DNA of 30,251 nucleotides from Chara braunii (GCA_003427395.1 BFEA01000612.1:742091-772341); one strand, 5' to 3'; shown: positions 1 through 11,753, counted from the first letter of the stretch. The notes: generated by a model not told the origin, from the sequence alone. Translations and numbers: made by a program.

Positions 1-80
1 TGTGTTCGGCCCGAACGACCGAACGCCTTCTGAAGGGGTCCCGTACGTTCGGGCGTTCGGGCCGAACGTCGGCAACCCTG
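1..80 (+). mobile_element. Right-end fragment of a (TA)n-associated TIR element
   Basis: A G+C-rich block full of GTTCGG/CGAAC motifs ends in GGCAACCCTG and passes straight into (TA)n. The same kind of end, a GTTCGG-rich block then GGTNACCCTG then (TA)n, recurs at 12340-12414 and 14175-14209, and in reverse at 10880-10940. The left part of the element lies outside the window. No coding capacity is seen. The family assignment rests on these internal matches only. Confidence 0.6.
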
Positions 81-118
81 TATATATATATATATGTATA
101 TATATATATACATATATC
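81..118. repeat. (TA)n microsatellite
   Basis: Imperfect TA repeat between the TIR-element end and the 5' LTR of retrotransposon 1. A second (TA)n tract lies directly against the other side of that retrotransposon (9395-9418), so the element sits within TA-repeat DNA. Confidence 0.9.
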
Positions 119-1250
119 TAAAAGGGCCTTGACCCGATATAGGCCTCAGGCCTTGCAAAGGTAAAACAGCACGAGCCTTGTAAAAGTAAACCATTGTGAA
201 AAGGTATCTCGCCAGGGCTCAGAAACGTGAAAGCAGGTCAGAGGTCAAGTTCTCTATCAACAGGCACATCTAAATCTAAGGCAAAGGGCATTGTCAAAAG
301 ACTTACCTGTTCACTAGGAGATGTGTATGACATGTCTGTTCGGGTAAGAGTGTGTCTGTACGTGCAGGCAGTGTACCTGTTCGTGCAAAGGAAAATGTCT
401 GTTCGTTTAGAGTTGTGCCTGTCCAAAAGTAAAGTCAGTAGGCACAGTCCCAGTTCTGGTCTTAGTGAAGGGGTCAGTTCAGATCCAGACTTTCAAGTCC
501 AAAATTCAGGCCGAAGTGCCTCAGCAGCAGTTGAACTTCATTGGGATTATACTGGGACACATGCAATGCAGGGTCTGGGACAAAGGGAGAGGCTGAATTG
601 AGCCAATGCAGACCCAGCGAGGAGTGGCCAGCACTATAAACGAAGCTGCCAGCCTCATTCCTCGCCAGATCTCCACTGACTGCAATGCGTGGAAGTGTTG
701 GTGCACTTGTGCGCTGAGTCAGGAGGAGCAGTGCTGGAGGTAGCAGATGCGCTGAAGGAGGGGGGAAGAAGCCTGTACGCTCGAAGTGATGCAACCATAG
801 CTGCCCAGCGAGTTAGCATTAGTAATAGAGGGTTAGTATGTAGCTATGAGTAGTATCCAGAGTAGATCCTTATGAGTGAAAAGTGTGCATGCATCGTAGG
901 AGGAAGGGACTGAGGCTGAGAGTGTTCATTCAAGGTCCGGCTATGGAAGATACTTACCTGAGTTGGGTTGACCTGCAGAGGTGGCGCTGATGAGTAGTGA
1001 CCATATTGACGACTTGGAGACTATCTGCAGGAGTAGCGCTGATTACTGGAAGTCATATTTATGAGTTGACAAGAGATTGGTGTTGCGCTGATGAGTGTTG
1101 GACTTAGGGGAACTTTGAAACACTTTGTATTCATATTTCTGATAATATAAGTTGTGAAACTTGGTCCTCTTCTTCTCTACCTTTGTCTATGGTTGAGACT
1201 ATTGATCACTGCATGTGAAGAAGATGCATGACATGTACACATCTGCGTGA
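119..1250 (+). repeat. 5' LTR of retrotransposon 1
   Basis: Matches 8263-9394 over the same length. The shared stretch starts TAAAAG and ends GCGTGA, not the usual TG...CA. The PBS lies 25 bp further on, after CATGCA at 1267-1272, so the real LTR probably ends near 1272 and the outer edges of both copies are cut off by (TA)n. It carries a CCAAT box and TATA box (603-640). Long open frames inside it (for example 227-601) recur only as LTR sequence and are not taken as genes. Confidence 0.92.
603..640 (+). promoter_or_regulatory. CCAAT box and TATA box in 5' LTR
   Basis: CCAAT at 603-607 and CTATAAA at 634-640, 27 bp apart, form a plausible pol II core promoter in the LTR. The same pair is kept in the 3' LTR (about 8747-8784). 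Transcription would be expected to start about 25-35 bp downstream; this is inferred. Confidence 0.6.
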
Positions 1251-1275
1251 GATGGTCGCCAGGACCCATGCAATT

Positions 1276-1287
1276 TGGTATCGGAGC
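1276..1287 (+). other. Primer binding site for initiator-Met tRNA
   Basis: TGGTATCGGAGC matches the standard plant retrotransposon PBS complementary to the 3' end of initiator-Met tRNA at 11 of 12 bases (A to G at the eighth). It would prime minus-strand cDNA synthesis. Retrotransposon 2 has the corresponding site at 18344-18354. Confidence 0.85.
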
Positions 1288-2591
<1,304 letters not shown>

Positions 2592-2592
2592 G

Positions 2593-4602
2593 ATGCGGTC
2601 TGGAACAGTGAAGCCTGGCTTTGCACCTGCGGAGCAGGCAGAGATAAATCGTAAGTTGGCCGAGAAGAAAAAGGAAAGAGAAGTCAAGAAAAAACAGAAA
2701 GAAGAAGCAAGGAAGAAAATAAAAGAGAAAATGGACAGGGAACTAGAAGAAGAATTATAAAGTATACAAGAAGAAGAAGAAGAAGATCAAGAGGAAGTGG
2801 AGACTTTAGTAAGACGTCGTCCCATTGACATCCCAGAGAGTAGTACATCACAGAAACTCCCCGTTGAACCGCTAAATTGGGCTGATCAGTATTATTACTC
2901 CAAACGAAATCCTAAAAGAATCTGAAGAAGAACGTGATGTGTTCATTGCCAAATTAGCCACGGTGACAGATACGGTTGAACGCAATCTGATGATGGCAGA
3001 GAAAATAACTGAGTTGAACAACAAGTTGTTAGCAGTCAGAAGGCAAGAAGTGAACGAAAAGAAAAGGCTGCAGGCAGAAGGGGAGAAATTGCAGAAAGCT
3101 CTAGAAGCGCAAAAGGAAAACCCCTATGAAACTGAAGCACAGCTTGCACTCCTCAGGGAGGCCGTCCTCAACACGAGGCAAGACATGGACTTAATGCGTC
3201 AGACCTTGCAACGTGTAGAAACACATCGAGTGGAATTCGAAACAGTCTGGAACAACTTCTTGGAAAAGTAAGCCAAGGATGTGGACCATCATGTTCAGAC
3301 ATATATCCAGGCTTTGAATGACCACGTTAGTAAGACATTCACCCCCGAAGTTATAGAAAAGATTGTAAAGGGAGCTGGAGGCGACGGAGGAGATGGAGAT
3401 GGCAATGGCGATGGTGACAAAAAGGGGAAGAAGAAAATAAGGAACCCGAAAGAAAAACTTCCTCAGGAAACCGGGCAGATTAACAAAATAAAACTTAAAC
3501 GGCCATGCACCTACAATGGAAAGAAAGAGGAGAGTGTGTTGCACTGGGCGGCGGCAATTGAAACCTATGTGTACGGACAACGTATCCCATACTGGGACAA
3601 GGTGTTGATGGCAACTTCGTGCATGGGAAGCGACGTCATGAGCTTCGCCATCTCGCTGCAAAAGGAGGCGGGATGCAGCTCTATGGTGGAGTATTCGCAG
3701 CAAACGCGAATCGAACATTTCCTTAAGTTAATAAGAAAAAGATTTGAGGACAAAAAATTGGCGAGACGTACAGGAATGTTGATCCTCTACCTTCCTGACA
3801 GGAAATGGAAGAATACCTCTGCACTAAAGGCAACGATGAATGAACTATTGCAATGCCCTGATCACGGATTGACGTCGGCCCTAATCTTAAACAGCTTTGC
3901 ACGAGCACTCCCGGATCTCTTAAGAACGCAACTCTATCCCCGTACCAAAGAAGAGGGGATGACATATGAGAAGTTCGGCACGATCGCTATAGATCATGCC
4001 GGCTTCCTCGCTGAAGCAAATTATTGCCATTACTGGAAGAATCTGCAAGCGGGTAAGAGATGGCAAAATCGCACCATCTCAGGCTCTATACCTGGGCAAG
4101 ACAGTCTCCTTCTAACCTTTGAAGAAGGAGGCGCCGAGACCATCTCCTCGGATCAGGTAGACTATGGTCTCGACGAACCCAACAAACTGGTAGCTCAGGA
4201 GGGGAGTTAAGCGGCTGTTGCAGCCCGTGGGGGAGGGCGTCAAGGAAGAGAAGGTGACCGAGGAAGAGGTCGCGGTCGTGGTGGACGAGGATTCGGCACC
4301 CAGAGGGGTGGTGGTGAAGGAAGCCACTACGTGGAAGGAAGGGGAAATGGTCCCTCATACGGTGGTCGTGGTTCTTACTCCACCTGGGGTAGAGGAAGAG
4401 GCTCATGGTACAACAAGTGGGATAAGCCATACCCACCACATCCAGGCCTACCGGAAGGAGAGCCTTGGAAAGAATTGGGAATCACAGAAAAAGTATGGGC
4501 CGAAAGGAAGAAGGCGGATCAATATGCCTCAAATGTGGGGACCCCGACCACATTGTCCCCTACTGCCCTGACTATAAGGGGGCAAAAGGAAACAACCAGT
4601 AG
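2593..4602 (+). pseudogene. Gag polyprotein remnant, retrotransposon 1
   Basis: Starts at ATG 2593 (MRSGT...), matching the TRSGT near the Gag start of retrotransposon 2, so the plastid insert has replaced the extreme N-terminus. A long Lys/Glu-rich coiled coil follows, then a capsid-like helical region (about 3480-4030), an Arg/Gly-rich RGG stretch (4215-4420) and a CX2CX4HX4C zinc knuckle (4525-4566) that binds RNA in intact elements. Breaks: TAA at 2758, a shift from frame 1 to frame 2 near 2915, TAA at 3269 and 4208, then a shift back to frame 1 just before the zinc knuckle and TAG at 4600. Gag would form the cytoplasmic particle that packages the RNA; this copy cannot make a full-length protein. 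Confidence 0.85.
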
Positions 4603-5464
4603 AGGTGTCAGTTGCCTCTACCGGGGCTTCGAATGTTGAAATATCAGAATCCTCCCATTCGAAGACCCCAATGGCAGAAATTGAAGAGGAAGGAAGTTCC
4701 CATCTAGTGCACTGTTGAGGTGGCAAACGTATGCATCTCTCTAGATGGATCCCTCGCTGGCGTGGGTGATGAGTTGGTTGGTCGTCGCCAAGCCTGGACT
4801 GAAATGCGTAGAGAGAAAGGACAGCTAATAATTGCAGATCTAGAGATAAATCGAGTAAGAGTAGGAGGTATGATAGACAACGGGTCTACACGCAGTTATA
4901 TTAGTAAAAGAAAATTGCAGAAACTGCGTCTTGGGCTTAAAGTTAAGAAGTTAGATGAACCCATTGTAAGTAAGTTAGCAAATACTACTGAAACCATCAT
5001 GGATCGATACGTCGAGGGAGTACAAGTATACTTTCGGCTAGAAGCAGAGGCAAAGGTGAAACACGTTCTCCACTCTCTAACCTTCTTGGTGGAGGATAAC
5101 TTGCCCTTTGATGTATTATTAGGAATGGATAGGGGTGAGACTGCACATGCGAATCTAAAGTTGAGAGAATATGAATGTTGGTTTTCAGGTCCGCAAGGAG
5201 GTAAGAAGAAAATCCATCTCTATCATGAATTTGGAAAAGAAAGCAGCGTAGCTCACTGTTGTATGAGTGCCCCAGCATTCGTTCGCCATGTTAAGAAACA
5301 TAACTTGTATGACCAAGTCTTTGTTGCATATGTGCGCCCAGTGAAGGAAGGAGAAACGAAGGAAGCAGATGTGGCTGAAGCCCTAAGCGGTGTGGTGGAA
5401 AGACCAATCCGCCACCGCATTGATATCATTCCAGGGAGCGCACCCCCGAAGGGCCCCGAAGGGG
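4603..5464 (+). pseudogene. Aspartic protease region of Pol, retrotransposon 1
   Basis: Open from 4720 to 5496 in frame 1, with TAG at 4705 just upstream. The active-site triad reads MIDNGSTRSYIS, so the catalytic Asp is kept but the usual DSG/DTG is DNG. A downstream LLGMD marks the second half of the retropepsin fold. The region aligns along its length with 22030-22794 of retrotransposon 2, which has DSGAT. In intact elements the protease matures Gag-Pol. The frame is lost at 5444-5464 by a tandem duplication of a 10-bp CCGAAGGG-type unit, which moves the RT into frame 2. Confidence 0.85.
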
Positions 5465-6253
5465 CCGATCTATCGTATGTCGCCCTAGAAATTTGATGAA
5501 CTGCGAACCCAACTCGATGAGTTGTTGAAAAATGGTTGGATAAGACCTAGCTCCTCACCCTATGGTGCGCCTGTGCTCTTTGTGCCTAAAAAGGATGGCG
5601 GCGTTCGCATGTGTATAAACTATAGGAGATTAAATGACATAACCGTAAAGAACGCTGAACCATTATCGCGAATAGACGATTTGTTGGATCGCGTGCAGGG
5701 AAGCAAAGTATTTTCAAAGATTGATCTAAAATCCGGCTACCATCAAATTGAGGTTGAGTCGGGAGACCAACATAAGATTGCCTTCAAGACAAGGTATGGG
5801 CATTATGAGTTCGTAGTTTTGCCTTGTGGTCTCACAAATGCCCCTGCCACTTTCCAAAGAATAATTAACGAATTATTTCGTGAATGGCTCGACAAATTTG
5901 TTGTGATTTATTTAACCGATATTTTGATTTTTAGTTAAAATGAAAAGGAATATGTTGAGCACCTTCGACTTGTGCTAAATAAATTGAGAGAAGCAAAACT
6001 CAAGCTAAGCCCAAAGAAGTGTGAATGGGCTAAGCGTCAGGTGCTATACCTAGGACATGTAATTGATGGAGATGGGGTCAAACCGGCAGATGCCAAGATA
6101 GCAGCAATTAGAGATTGGCCGAACCCCCGCACCCTGACAGAGTTGCGGTCGTTCCTTGGGTAAACCAACTACTATCGCAAGTTTGTAAGACACTTTACGA
6201 TAATAGCTGCTCCCCTTCGCCGGTTACTTAAGAAAGAAGTAATTTGGAAGTGA
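5465..6253 (+). pseudogene. Reverse transcriptase remnant, retrotransposon 1
   Basis: Frame 2 carries RT motifs in order: [36 protein letters not shown] (motif A Asp present), [10 protein letters not shown] (motif B) and [12 protein letters not shown] (motif C). The YxDD box is YLTD, so the first catalytic Asp is Thr. Connection-domain sequence follows (KKCEWAKRQVLYLGHVI, RDWPNPRT). Stops: TAG 5486, TAA 5936, TAA 6161, TGA 6251. RT would copy the RNA into cDNA in the cytoplasmic particle. Loss of a metal-binding Asp would abolish this even without the stops. Confidence 0.93.
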
Positions 6254-6766
6254 GATTCAAACTGCACTATGTCTTTCAAGAGTCTGAAAAAGTGTTCGAT
6301 CAACTACCCGGTTTTAAAAGTGGCGGACCCTTCCTTGCCTTTCGTGGTCACAACCGACGCTAGTCAATATGGTATAGGTGTTGTACTCCAGCAAGATGAT
6401 GGGCATGGATACAGGCCTGTAGAGTTTATGTCTTGCCAATTACCTAACGAGAAGGTGGTCACTTTCACGTATGAAAGGGAGTAATGTGCTCTACAAGAGA
6501 CTCTCAATCATTCGCGACACTACATTCTAGGACGACATTTTAAGGTGTACTCTGACCATGAAACACTTCGCTGGCTTAAAACGCAGGCCCGAATGACACC
6601 TAAGTTGACCAGGTGGGCCGCAGAGATTGATATGTTTGATTTTGAATTGAAGTCAGTCAAGGGTAAGTATAACGTTGTTGCTGATGCACTAAGTCGTAGA
6701 TCATACTTTTTCGGTGCTATTGTAACCTATCTAGATGTACGTGCTGACCTACAAGAAAAGATTAGA
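6254..6766 (+). pseudogene. RNase H remnant, retrotransposon 1
   Basis: Continues the RT frame. Typical Ty3/gypsy RNase H residues are visible: Asp in VVTTDASQYG, Glu in TYERE, Asp in YSDHETLRWL and Asp in VVADALSRR. TAA at 6482 splits the domain just after the catalytic Glu. A frame change near 6765-6775 (frame 2 to frame 3) separates it from the integrase. RNase H removes the RNA strand during cDNA synthesis. Its catalytic residues are intact although the reading frame is not. Confidence 0.88.
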
Positions 6767-7718
6767 ATTTGCATATCCCTCCGATCCTGTTTATGGAACC
6801 ATGATTAAGCTAGTGCAAGAAAAGCCAGCAGAGTTTCCTGATCATAAAGTAACTCAGGGTCTATTGTTTGAACGAATTGATGTGCATGATAGGCTGTGTA
6901 TACCCAATAATGAAGAGATTAAAAGTATAATCTTGGGGGAATGCCATGATACAAAAGGCCATTTTGGATGGAAGAAGACCTATGGAACCTTGTTACGTTT
7001 CTACACTTGGCCTCGAATGAAAGCAGACTGTATCGCGTATGTGCAAGGTTGTCAAGTATGCCAACGGAACAAAAGCACCACGCAATCTCCCCTTGGGCTA
7101 CTTAAGCCCTTGCCTATCCCTATAGGCCCTGAAAACTCTGTCTCTATAGATTTCATGGATACGAAGGTGAAGAGCAGAAATGAAAAAACGCAAGTAATGG
7201 TCATACTGGATAAATTCACGAAGTATGCTGTTTTTGTAGCCTTGCTTTCGGAAGCAAAGAATGATTTGGTAATTCGGGAGTTCTTTAACCATTGGGTAAA
7301 AGACTTTGGACATCCCTTAACTATTGTACGTGACAGAGATATCCGATTCACAAGTGAACAATGGCAACAATTGATGAATGTATATGGTTCTAAGTTGACA
7401 ATGTCATCAGGTAGGCATCCTGAGACTAATGGTCAGACTCAACAAATGAATATGATCTTGCACATGTACATTCGTCCCGATCAAATTGACTGGGATGAAC
7501 AACTGCCTAAAGTTGCTAGTGCCTATAATAACTTTGTACACTTATCTACGTGTAAGACTCCTACGGAGTTACATATGGAATGGTGTCCACGTAGACCCAT
7601 TGATCGATTGAACCCGGATCAAGTACATAAGCTTCCTATAGGGATTAGTGAATTTGCAGTCCAATAACAGAAAGACATTGAGAAAGTAAAGGAAAATATA
7701 CTCAAAGCACAGCATCAA
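6767..7718 (+). pseudogene. Integrase core remnant, retrotransposon 1
   Basis: Frame 3 shows the HHCC zinc site (HDTKGH and CQVCQRNK) and the rve core: Asp in SIDFMDT and Asp in VRDRDIRFTS. The third catalytic residue, expected 35 residues on, is Gln in NGQTQQMN instead of Glu. Directly after it, four residues present in retrotransposon 2 are missing, an in-frame 12-nt deletion. TAA at 7665 interrupts the frame. Integrase would insert the cDNA into nuclear DNA. Loss of the DDE glutamate makes this copy catalytically dead. Confidence 0.92.
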
Positions 7719-8226
7719 ATGATTGAACAAGCAAATAAACACAGACACCCGTCTCAATTTGCTGTAGGAGATTTGGTTTGGGTAAAGTCTAAGGAGTTTG
7801 CTCTTGAAGAGAACATCTCTCAGAAGCTTCTACCCACCTACAGAGGACCTTGGCAGATCTTAGATGCAATTGGAGATGTGGATGATCCTTCTTATGTCAT
7901 TGAAATTCCTCCACATCTACGTACATATTCAGTGTTCCATGCGACCAAGCTCTTACCTTGTGTAACAAATGAGCTCTTTCCCAGTCACCGATCAGCAATA
8001 CCTCCAAGTATGAATGAAAAGTATGACGTGGATAAAATTGTTGCAGAAAGTAGTTACCACACTGGACGTAGAGGCAGACCACAACGGCAGTATAAGTTAG
8101 GTTTGCATACCAGGATTCTAGTGAAGATCGTTGGTTTACAAGAGAAGAATTGTTAGATTCTGCACCTCATATTGTGTCTGCATACGAAAGCACAAAGAGA
8201 GGGATTTGTATCCTTGATAGGTAAAT
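7719..8226 (+). pseudogene. Integrase C-terminus and chromodomain-like tail, retrotransposon 1
   Basis: Frame 3 reads GDLVWVKSK..., LLPTYRGPWQI, VFHATKLLP, then YDVDKIVAES and QRQYKL, matching 24977-25483 of retrotransposon 2. The tail starts like a chromodomain, but the frame shifts near 8100, so the second half (DRWFTREELLDSAP) is read from another frame. In chromoviruses this domain steers integration to chosen chromatin. The call is by analogy with retrotransposon 2 and general chromovirus layout. Confidence 0.75.
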
Positions 8227-8262
8227 GGTTCTAAGAGGACTTCGAATTTAGGCCGGCGAGAG

Positions 8263-9394
8263 TAAAAGAGCCTTTACCCCATATAGGCCTCAGGCCTTGC
8301 AAAAGTAAAGCAGCACGAACCTTGTAAAAGTAAAGCATTGTGAAAAGGTATCTCGCCAGGGCTCAGAAACGTGAAAGCAGGTCAGAGGTCAAGTTCTCTA
8401 TCAATAGGCACATCTAAATCTAAGCCAAAGGGCATTGTCAAAAGACTTACCTGTTCACCAGGAGATGTGTGTGACATGCCTGTTCCGGTAAGAGTGTGTA
8501 TGTACGTGCTAGCAGTGTAACTATTCGTGCAAAGGAAAATGTCTGTTCGTTTAGAGTTGTGCCTGTCCGAAAGTAAAGTCAGTAGGCACAGTCCCAGTTC
8601 TGGTCTAAGTCAAGGGGTCAGTTCAGATCCAGACTTTCAAGTCCAAAATCCAGGCCGAAGTGCCTCAGCAGCAGTTGAACTTCATTTGGACTATACTGGG
8701 ACATATGCAATGCAGGGTCTGGGACAAAGGGAGAGGCTGAATTGAGCCAATGCAGACCCAGCGAGGAGTGGCCAGCACTATAAAGGAAGCTGCCAGCCTC
8801 ATTCCTCGCCATATCTCCACTGGCTGCAATGAGTGGAAGTGCTGGTGCACTTGTGCGCTGAGTCAGGAGGAGCAACGCTGGAAGTAGCAGATGCGCTTAA
8901 GGAGGGAAAAAGAAGCCTGTACGCTGGAAGTGATGCAGCCATAGCTGCCCAACGAGTTAGCATTAGTAATAAAGGGTTAGTATGTAGCTATAGGTAGTAT
9001 CCATAGTAGATCCTCATGAGTGAAGACTGTGTATGCATCGTAGGAGGAAGGGACTGAGGCTAAGAGTGTTCATTCAAGGTCCGGCTATGGAAGATACTTA
9101 CCTAAGTTGGGTTGACCTGCAGAGGTGGCGCTGATGAGTAGTGACCACATTGACGACTTGGAGACTATCTGCAGGAGTAGCGCTGATTACTGGAAGTCAT
9201 ATTGACGAGTTGACAAGAAATTGGTGTTGCGCTGATGAGCGCTGGACTTAGGGGAACTTTGAAACACTTTGTATTCATATTTCTGATAATATAAGCTGTA
9301 AAACTCGGTCCTCTTCTTCTCTACCTTTGTCTATGGTTGAGACTATTGATCACTGCATGTGAAGAAGATGCATGACATGTACACATTTGCGTGA
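8263..9394 (+). repeat. 3' LTR of retrotransposon 1
   Basis: Same length as the 5' LTR (119-1250), with scattered substitutions. The TATA box is CTATAAA at 8778-8784. The purine-rich GGCGAGAG just before 8263 could be part of the polypurine tract. The repeat ends at GCGTGA and runs directly into (TA)n, lacking the last ~22 bp present on the 5' side. Confidence 0.92.
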
Positions 9395-9418
9395 TATATA
9401 TATATATATATATATATT
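9395..9418. repeat. (TA)n microsatellite
   Basis: Pure TA run between the 3' LTR and the first 425-bp ribozyme unit. Confidence 0.9.
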
Positions 9419-9505
9419 TATCCATCTGATGTGGGTGAGTGATAGTCTACTTTGATTTTGGTTAAGGTAAACTATCATTTACAGTGTAATCAGTGAAGGG
9501 ATTTT

Positions 9506-9565
9506 GCAGACTGTTCAGGGTTCAGCCTCCTGATGAGTTGGTGAAACTCCGACGAAACAGTTTGT
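9506..9565 (+). ncRNA. Type III hammerhead ribozyme motif, copy R1
   Basis: Core CTGATGA (9530-9536), stem II GTTGG/CCGAC with loop TGAAACT, and GAAA at 9554-9557. Stem III pairs GCAGACTGT with ACAGTTTGT (9 bp including GU pairs). Predicted cleavage is after GTT, at 9515/9516. Stem I is CAGG/CCTC, so its first pair is a C-C mismatch. The core is intact, but activity may be reduced. Confidence 0.85.
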
Positions 9566-9930
9566 CACAACCACTCGTTTGTTGTCCTCTTCTCTCTCTC
9601 TGCCTACGGTTTACCGGGCACTTCTGTTTGTGACGATATGTGCTCCGACTTCGCTAGCTTCCTGCTACGGTTTTTTCCGGTCAGGTCGACCGGCAGTGGT
9701 CGGGGCCGTAACTAGGCGGCCATGCTGTGCCTCTAGTGCCAGCGGCGTGTCTAGAGTGTATTTTTTGCATGTGACAGACCTTTCTTTGTTTCTTTAATGT
9801 TTTGCTGGTTTGTGATGGGGTTTAACCTGACAGTCTGTAGAGTTTTCCATCTGGTGTGAGTGAGTGATAGTCTACTTTGATTTTGGTTAAGGTAGATTAT
9901 CATTTACAGTGTAACCAATGAGGGGATTAT

Positions 9931-9990
9931 GCAGACTGTTAAGGGTTCAGCCTCCTAATGAGTCGGTGAAACTCCGACGAAACAGTTTGT
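9931..9990 (+). ncRNA. Type III hammerhead motif, copy R2 (core mutated)
   Basis: Same stems II and III as the other copies, but the core reads CTAATGA, so the invariant G5 is A. The first stem I pair is A-C (AAGG/CCTC). Predicted site 9940/9941. G5 is essential in hammerheads, so this copy should be inactive. It lies exactly 425 bp from R1. Confidence 0.85.
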
Positions 9991-10355
9991 CACAGCCCCT
10001 CGTTTGTTGTCCTCTTCTCTCTCTCTGGCTACTGTTTACCGGACAGTTCTGTTTGTGACAATATATGCTACAACTTAGCTAGCTTCCTGCTACGTTTTTT
10101 TCCGGTCAGGTCGAGCGACAGTGGTCAGGGCCATTACTACGCGGCCATGTTGTGCCTCTAGTGCCAGCAGCGTGTATGGACTGTATTTTTTGGCTGTGAC
10201 AGACCTTTCTTTGTTTCGTGCATGTTTTGCTGGCTTGTGATGGGGTGTGAACCGACAGTCTGTAGAGTTTTCCATCTGGTGTGGGTGAGTGATAGTCTAC
10301 TTTGATTTTGGTTAAGGTAGATTATCATTTACATTGTAACCAGTGAGGGGATTCT

Positions 10356-10416
10356 GCAGACTGTTGAGGGTTCAACCTCCTGATGAGTCGGTGAAAACTC
10401 CGACGAAACAGTTTGT
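10356..10416 (+). ncRNA. Type III hammerhead ribozyme motif, copy R3 (complete)
   Basis: All conserved parts are present: stem III GCAGACTGT/ACAGTTTGT, cleavage triplet GTT (site 10365/10366), stem I GAGG/CCTC with hexaloop GTTCAA, core CTGATGA, stem II GTCGG/CCGAC with an eight-base loop (one extra A), and GAAA. Predicted to be active. R1, R2 and R3 are spaced at 425 bp. Confidence 0.9.
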
Positions 10417-10484
10417 CACAACCCCTCGTTTGTTGTCCTCTTCTCTCTCTCTGCCTACGGTTTACCGGGCAATACTGTTTGTGA

Positions 10485-10530
10485 ATATATATATATATAT
10501 ATAGTTCTATTTGACGATATATATATATAA
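10485..10530. repeat. (TA)n tracts at the truncated end of the array
   Basis: Two TA runs (about 10485-10502 and 10517-10530) separated by GTTCTATTTGACG, a diverged scrap of the unit's own TTTGTGACG motif. The array breaks here. Confidence 0.8.
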
Positions 10531-10879
10531 TAAACATCTTTTTTTCCACTTAAGAACCCTACTTGAGTTTCTCAAAACATAGGGCTCCAAGTTGTTATTT
10601 TATTTATGAAAGTGAAAGAAGTTGAATTTGTTTTTCTAGGTTCAATAAAAAAAGCTATTCTTCAAGCATTAGAATCAAATCAATGTAAAAAAAAAAACAT
10701 ATAAATATATTATAAACATATACATATTGGATTTATCTTTTTCTTATGATGAAAAGAAAATTCTGAATCTTCTCATTCTATAGATAAAAGTTTGTTCCAG
10801 TAAGTATTCAATGAATTGAACGAAATATTTTTAGTAACAGTGAATAGAATAGAATCCAAATAGATTAATACTATATATA
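10531..10879. other. A+T-rich spacer, no gene identified
   Basis: About 350 bp, A+T-rich and unlike its neighbours. A short frame from ATG 10606 begins MKVKEVEFVFLGSIKKAIL and ends after some 30 codons. The base composition would fit organellar DNA, but no plastid or mitochondrial gene was recognised. Origin left open. Confidence 0.4.
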
Positions 10880-11215
10880 CAGGTTTACCGACGTGCAGGA
10901 GGGGCCGAACGCCCAAACCTGAACGCCCGAACGTACGGGANNNNNNNNNNNNNNNNNNNNNNNNNNNNNNNNNNNNNNNNNNNNNNNNNNNNNNNNNNNN
11001 NNNNNNNNNNNNNNNNNNNNNNNNNNNNNNNNNNNNNNNNNNNNNNNNNNNNNNNNNNNNNNNNNNNNNNNNNNNNNNNNNNNNNNNNNNNNNNNNNNNN
11101 NNNNNNNNNNNNNNNNNNNNNNNNNNNNNNNNNNNNNNNNNNNNNNNNNNNNNNNNNNNNNNNNNNNNNNNNNNNNNNNNNNNNNNNNNNNNNNNNNNNN
11201 NNNNNNNNNNNNNNN

Positions 11216-11258
<43 letters not shown>

Positions 11259-11753
11259 GAGTGAGTGTGCCAGCACCTTTTCGACACCACCATCTTTGCC
11301 GATTTTCAATTACTTTCTGGCATTGACAAATGCCCTTAACATTTACAAATATGTAGTTTGCATAATCAATAACTCATTCAATTTTTTTTTAAAAATACTA
11401 TTTTTTTTTCAAAAAATAATAAATTTCTTAAGGCCCCGAAATAAAGTGAAAATAGAAAGTTAAAAGTGAAATAAAACAAAATAGTGAGTGGGCGAGCACA
11501 TTTTGACACCCCCATCTTTGACGATTCTTAATGTTTTTTTGGCTTATCCGAATGGCTTCAAAATTTATAGGCGTATAGGTTACATCATAGAGAACTCACA
11601 AAAAAAACACTCAGAAAACAAAAGTTATTTTTATGCCCCGGAATAGTTTTTGGCGGGGGCCGAACCTGGAGGTGTTCGGCCCCCGAACGGGAGCCCGAAC
11701 GCCCGAACGTTCGGGGGCCAGCCCAGGGGCCCCCGAACGTTCGGTCAGGTAAC

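Larger units (their letters stand above)
9421..10484 (+). repeat. Tandem 425-bp units with hammerhead motifs (2.5 copies)
   Basis: Unit starts (TCCATCTG) fall at 9421, 9846 and 10271, exactly 425 bp apart. The third copy stops at 10484, where the motif TTTGTGACGATAT gives way to (TA)n. Units look over 90% alike by eye. Each contains a type III hammerhead motif about 90 bp from the unit start, then a pyrimidine stretch (TCTCTCTCTC), TTTACCGGGCA, and GGCGGCCATG-type sequence. Short open frames (for example 9579-9797) are not reproduced in every copy, so the unit looks non-coding. The layout resembles retrozymes, non-autonomous retroelements whose RNA self-cleaves into monomers. Confidence 0.9.

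Noticed and set aside
987-1120. CTGATGA hammerhead-like cores in LTR 1 (987, 1088 and the matching sites near 9131 and 9232)
   Set aside because: No stem II followed by GAAA with pairing stems; only the 7-base core word is present.
9579-9797. 72-residue frame in the 425-bp unit as a protein
   Set aside because: It is not open in every copy and overlaps the ribozyme unit's pyrimidine tract; no family resemblance.
10531-10879. A+T-rich block as a second plastid insertion
   Set aside because: Composition fits but no organellar gene or motif could be recognised on either strand.
10773-11309. Long minus-strand frame of 178 codons
   Set aside because: It exists only because it spans 275 unknown bases and a poly-A run.
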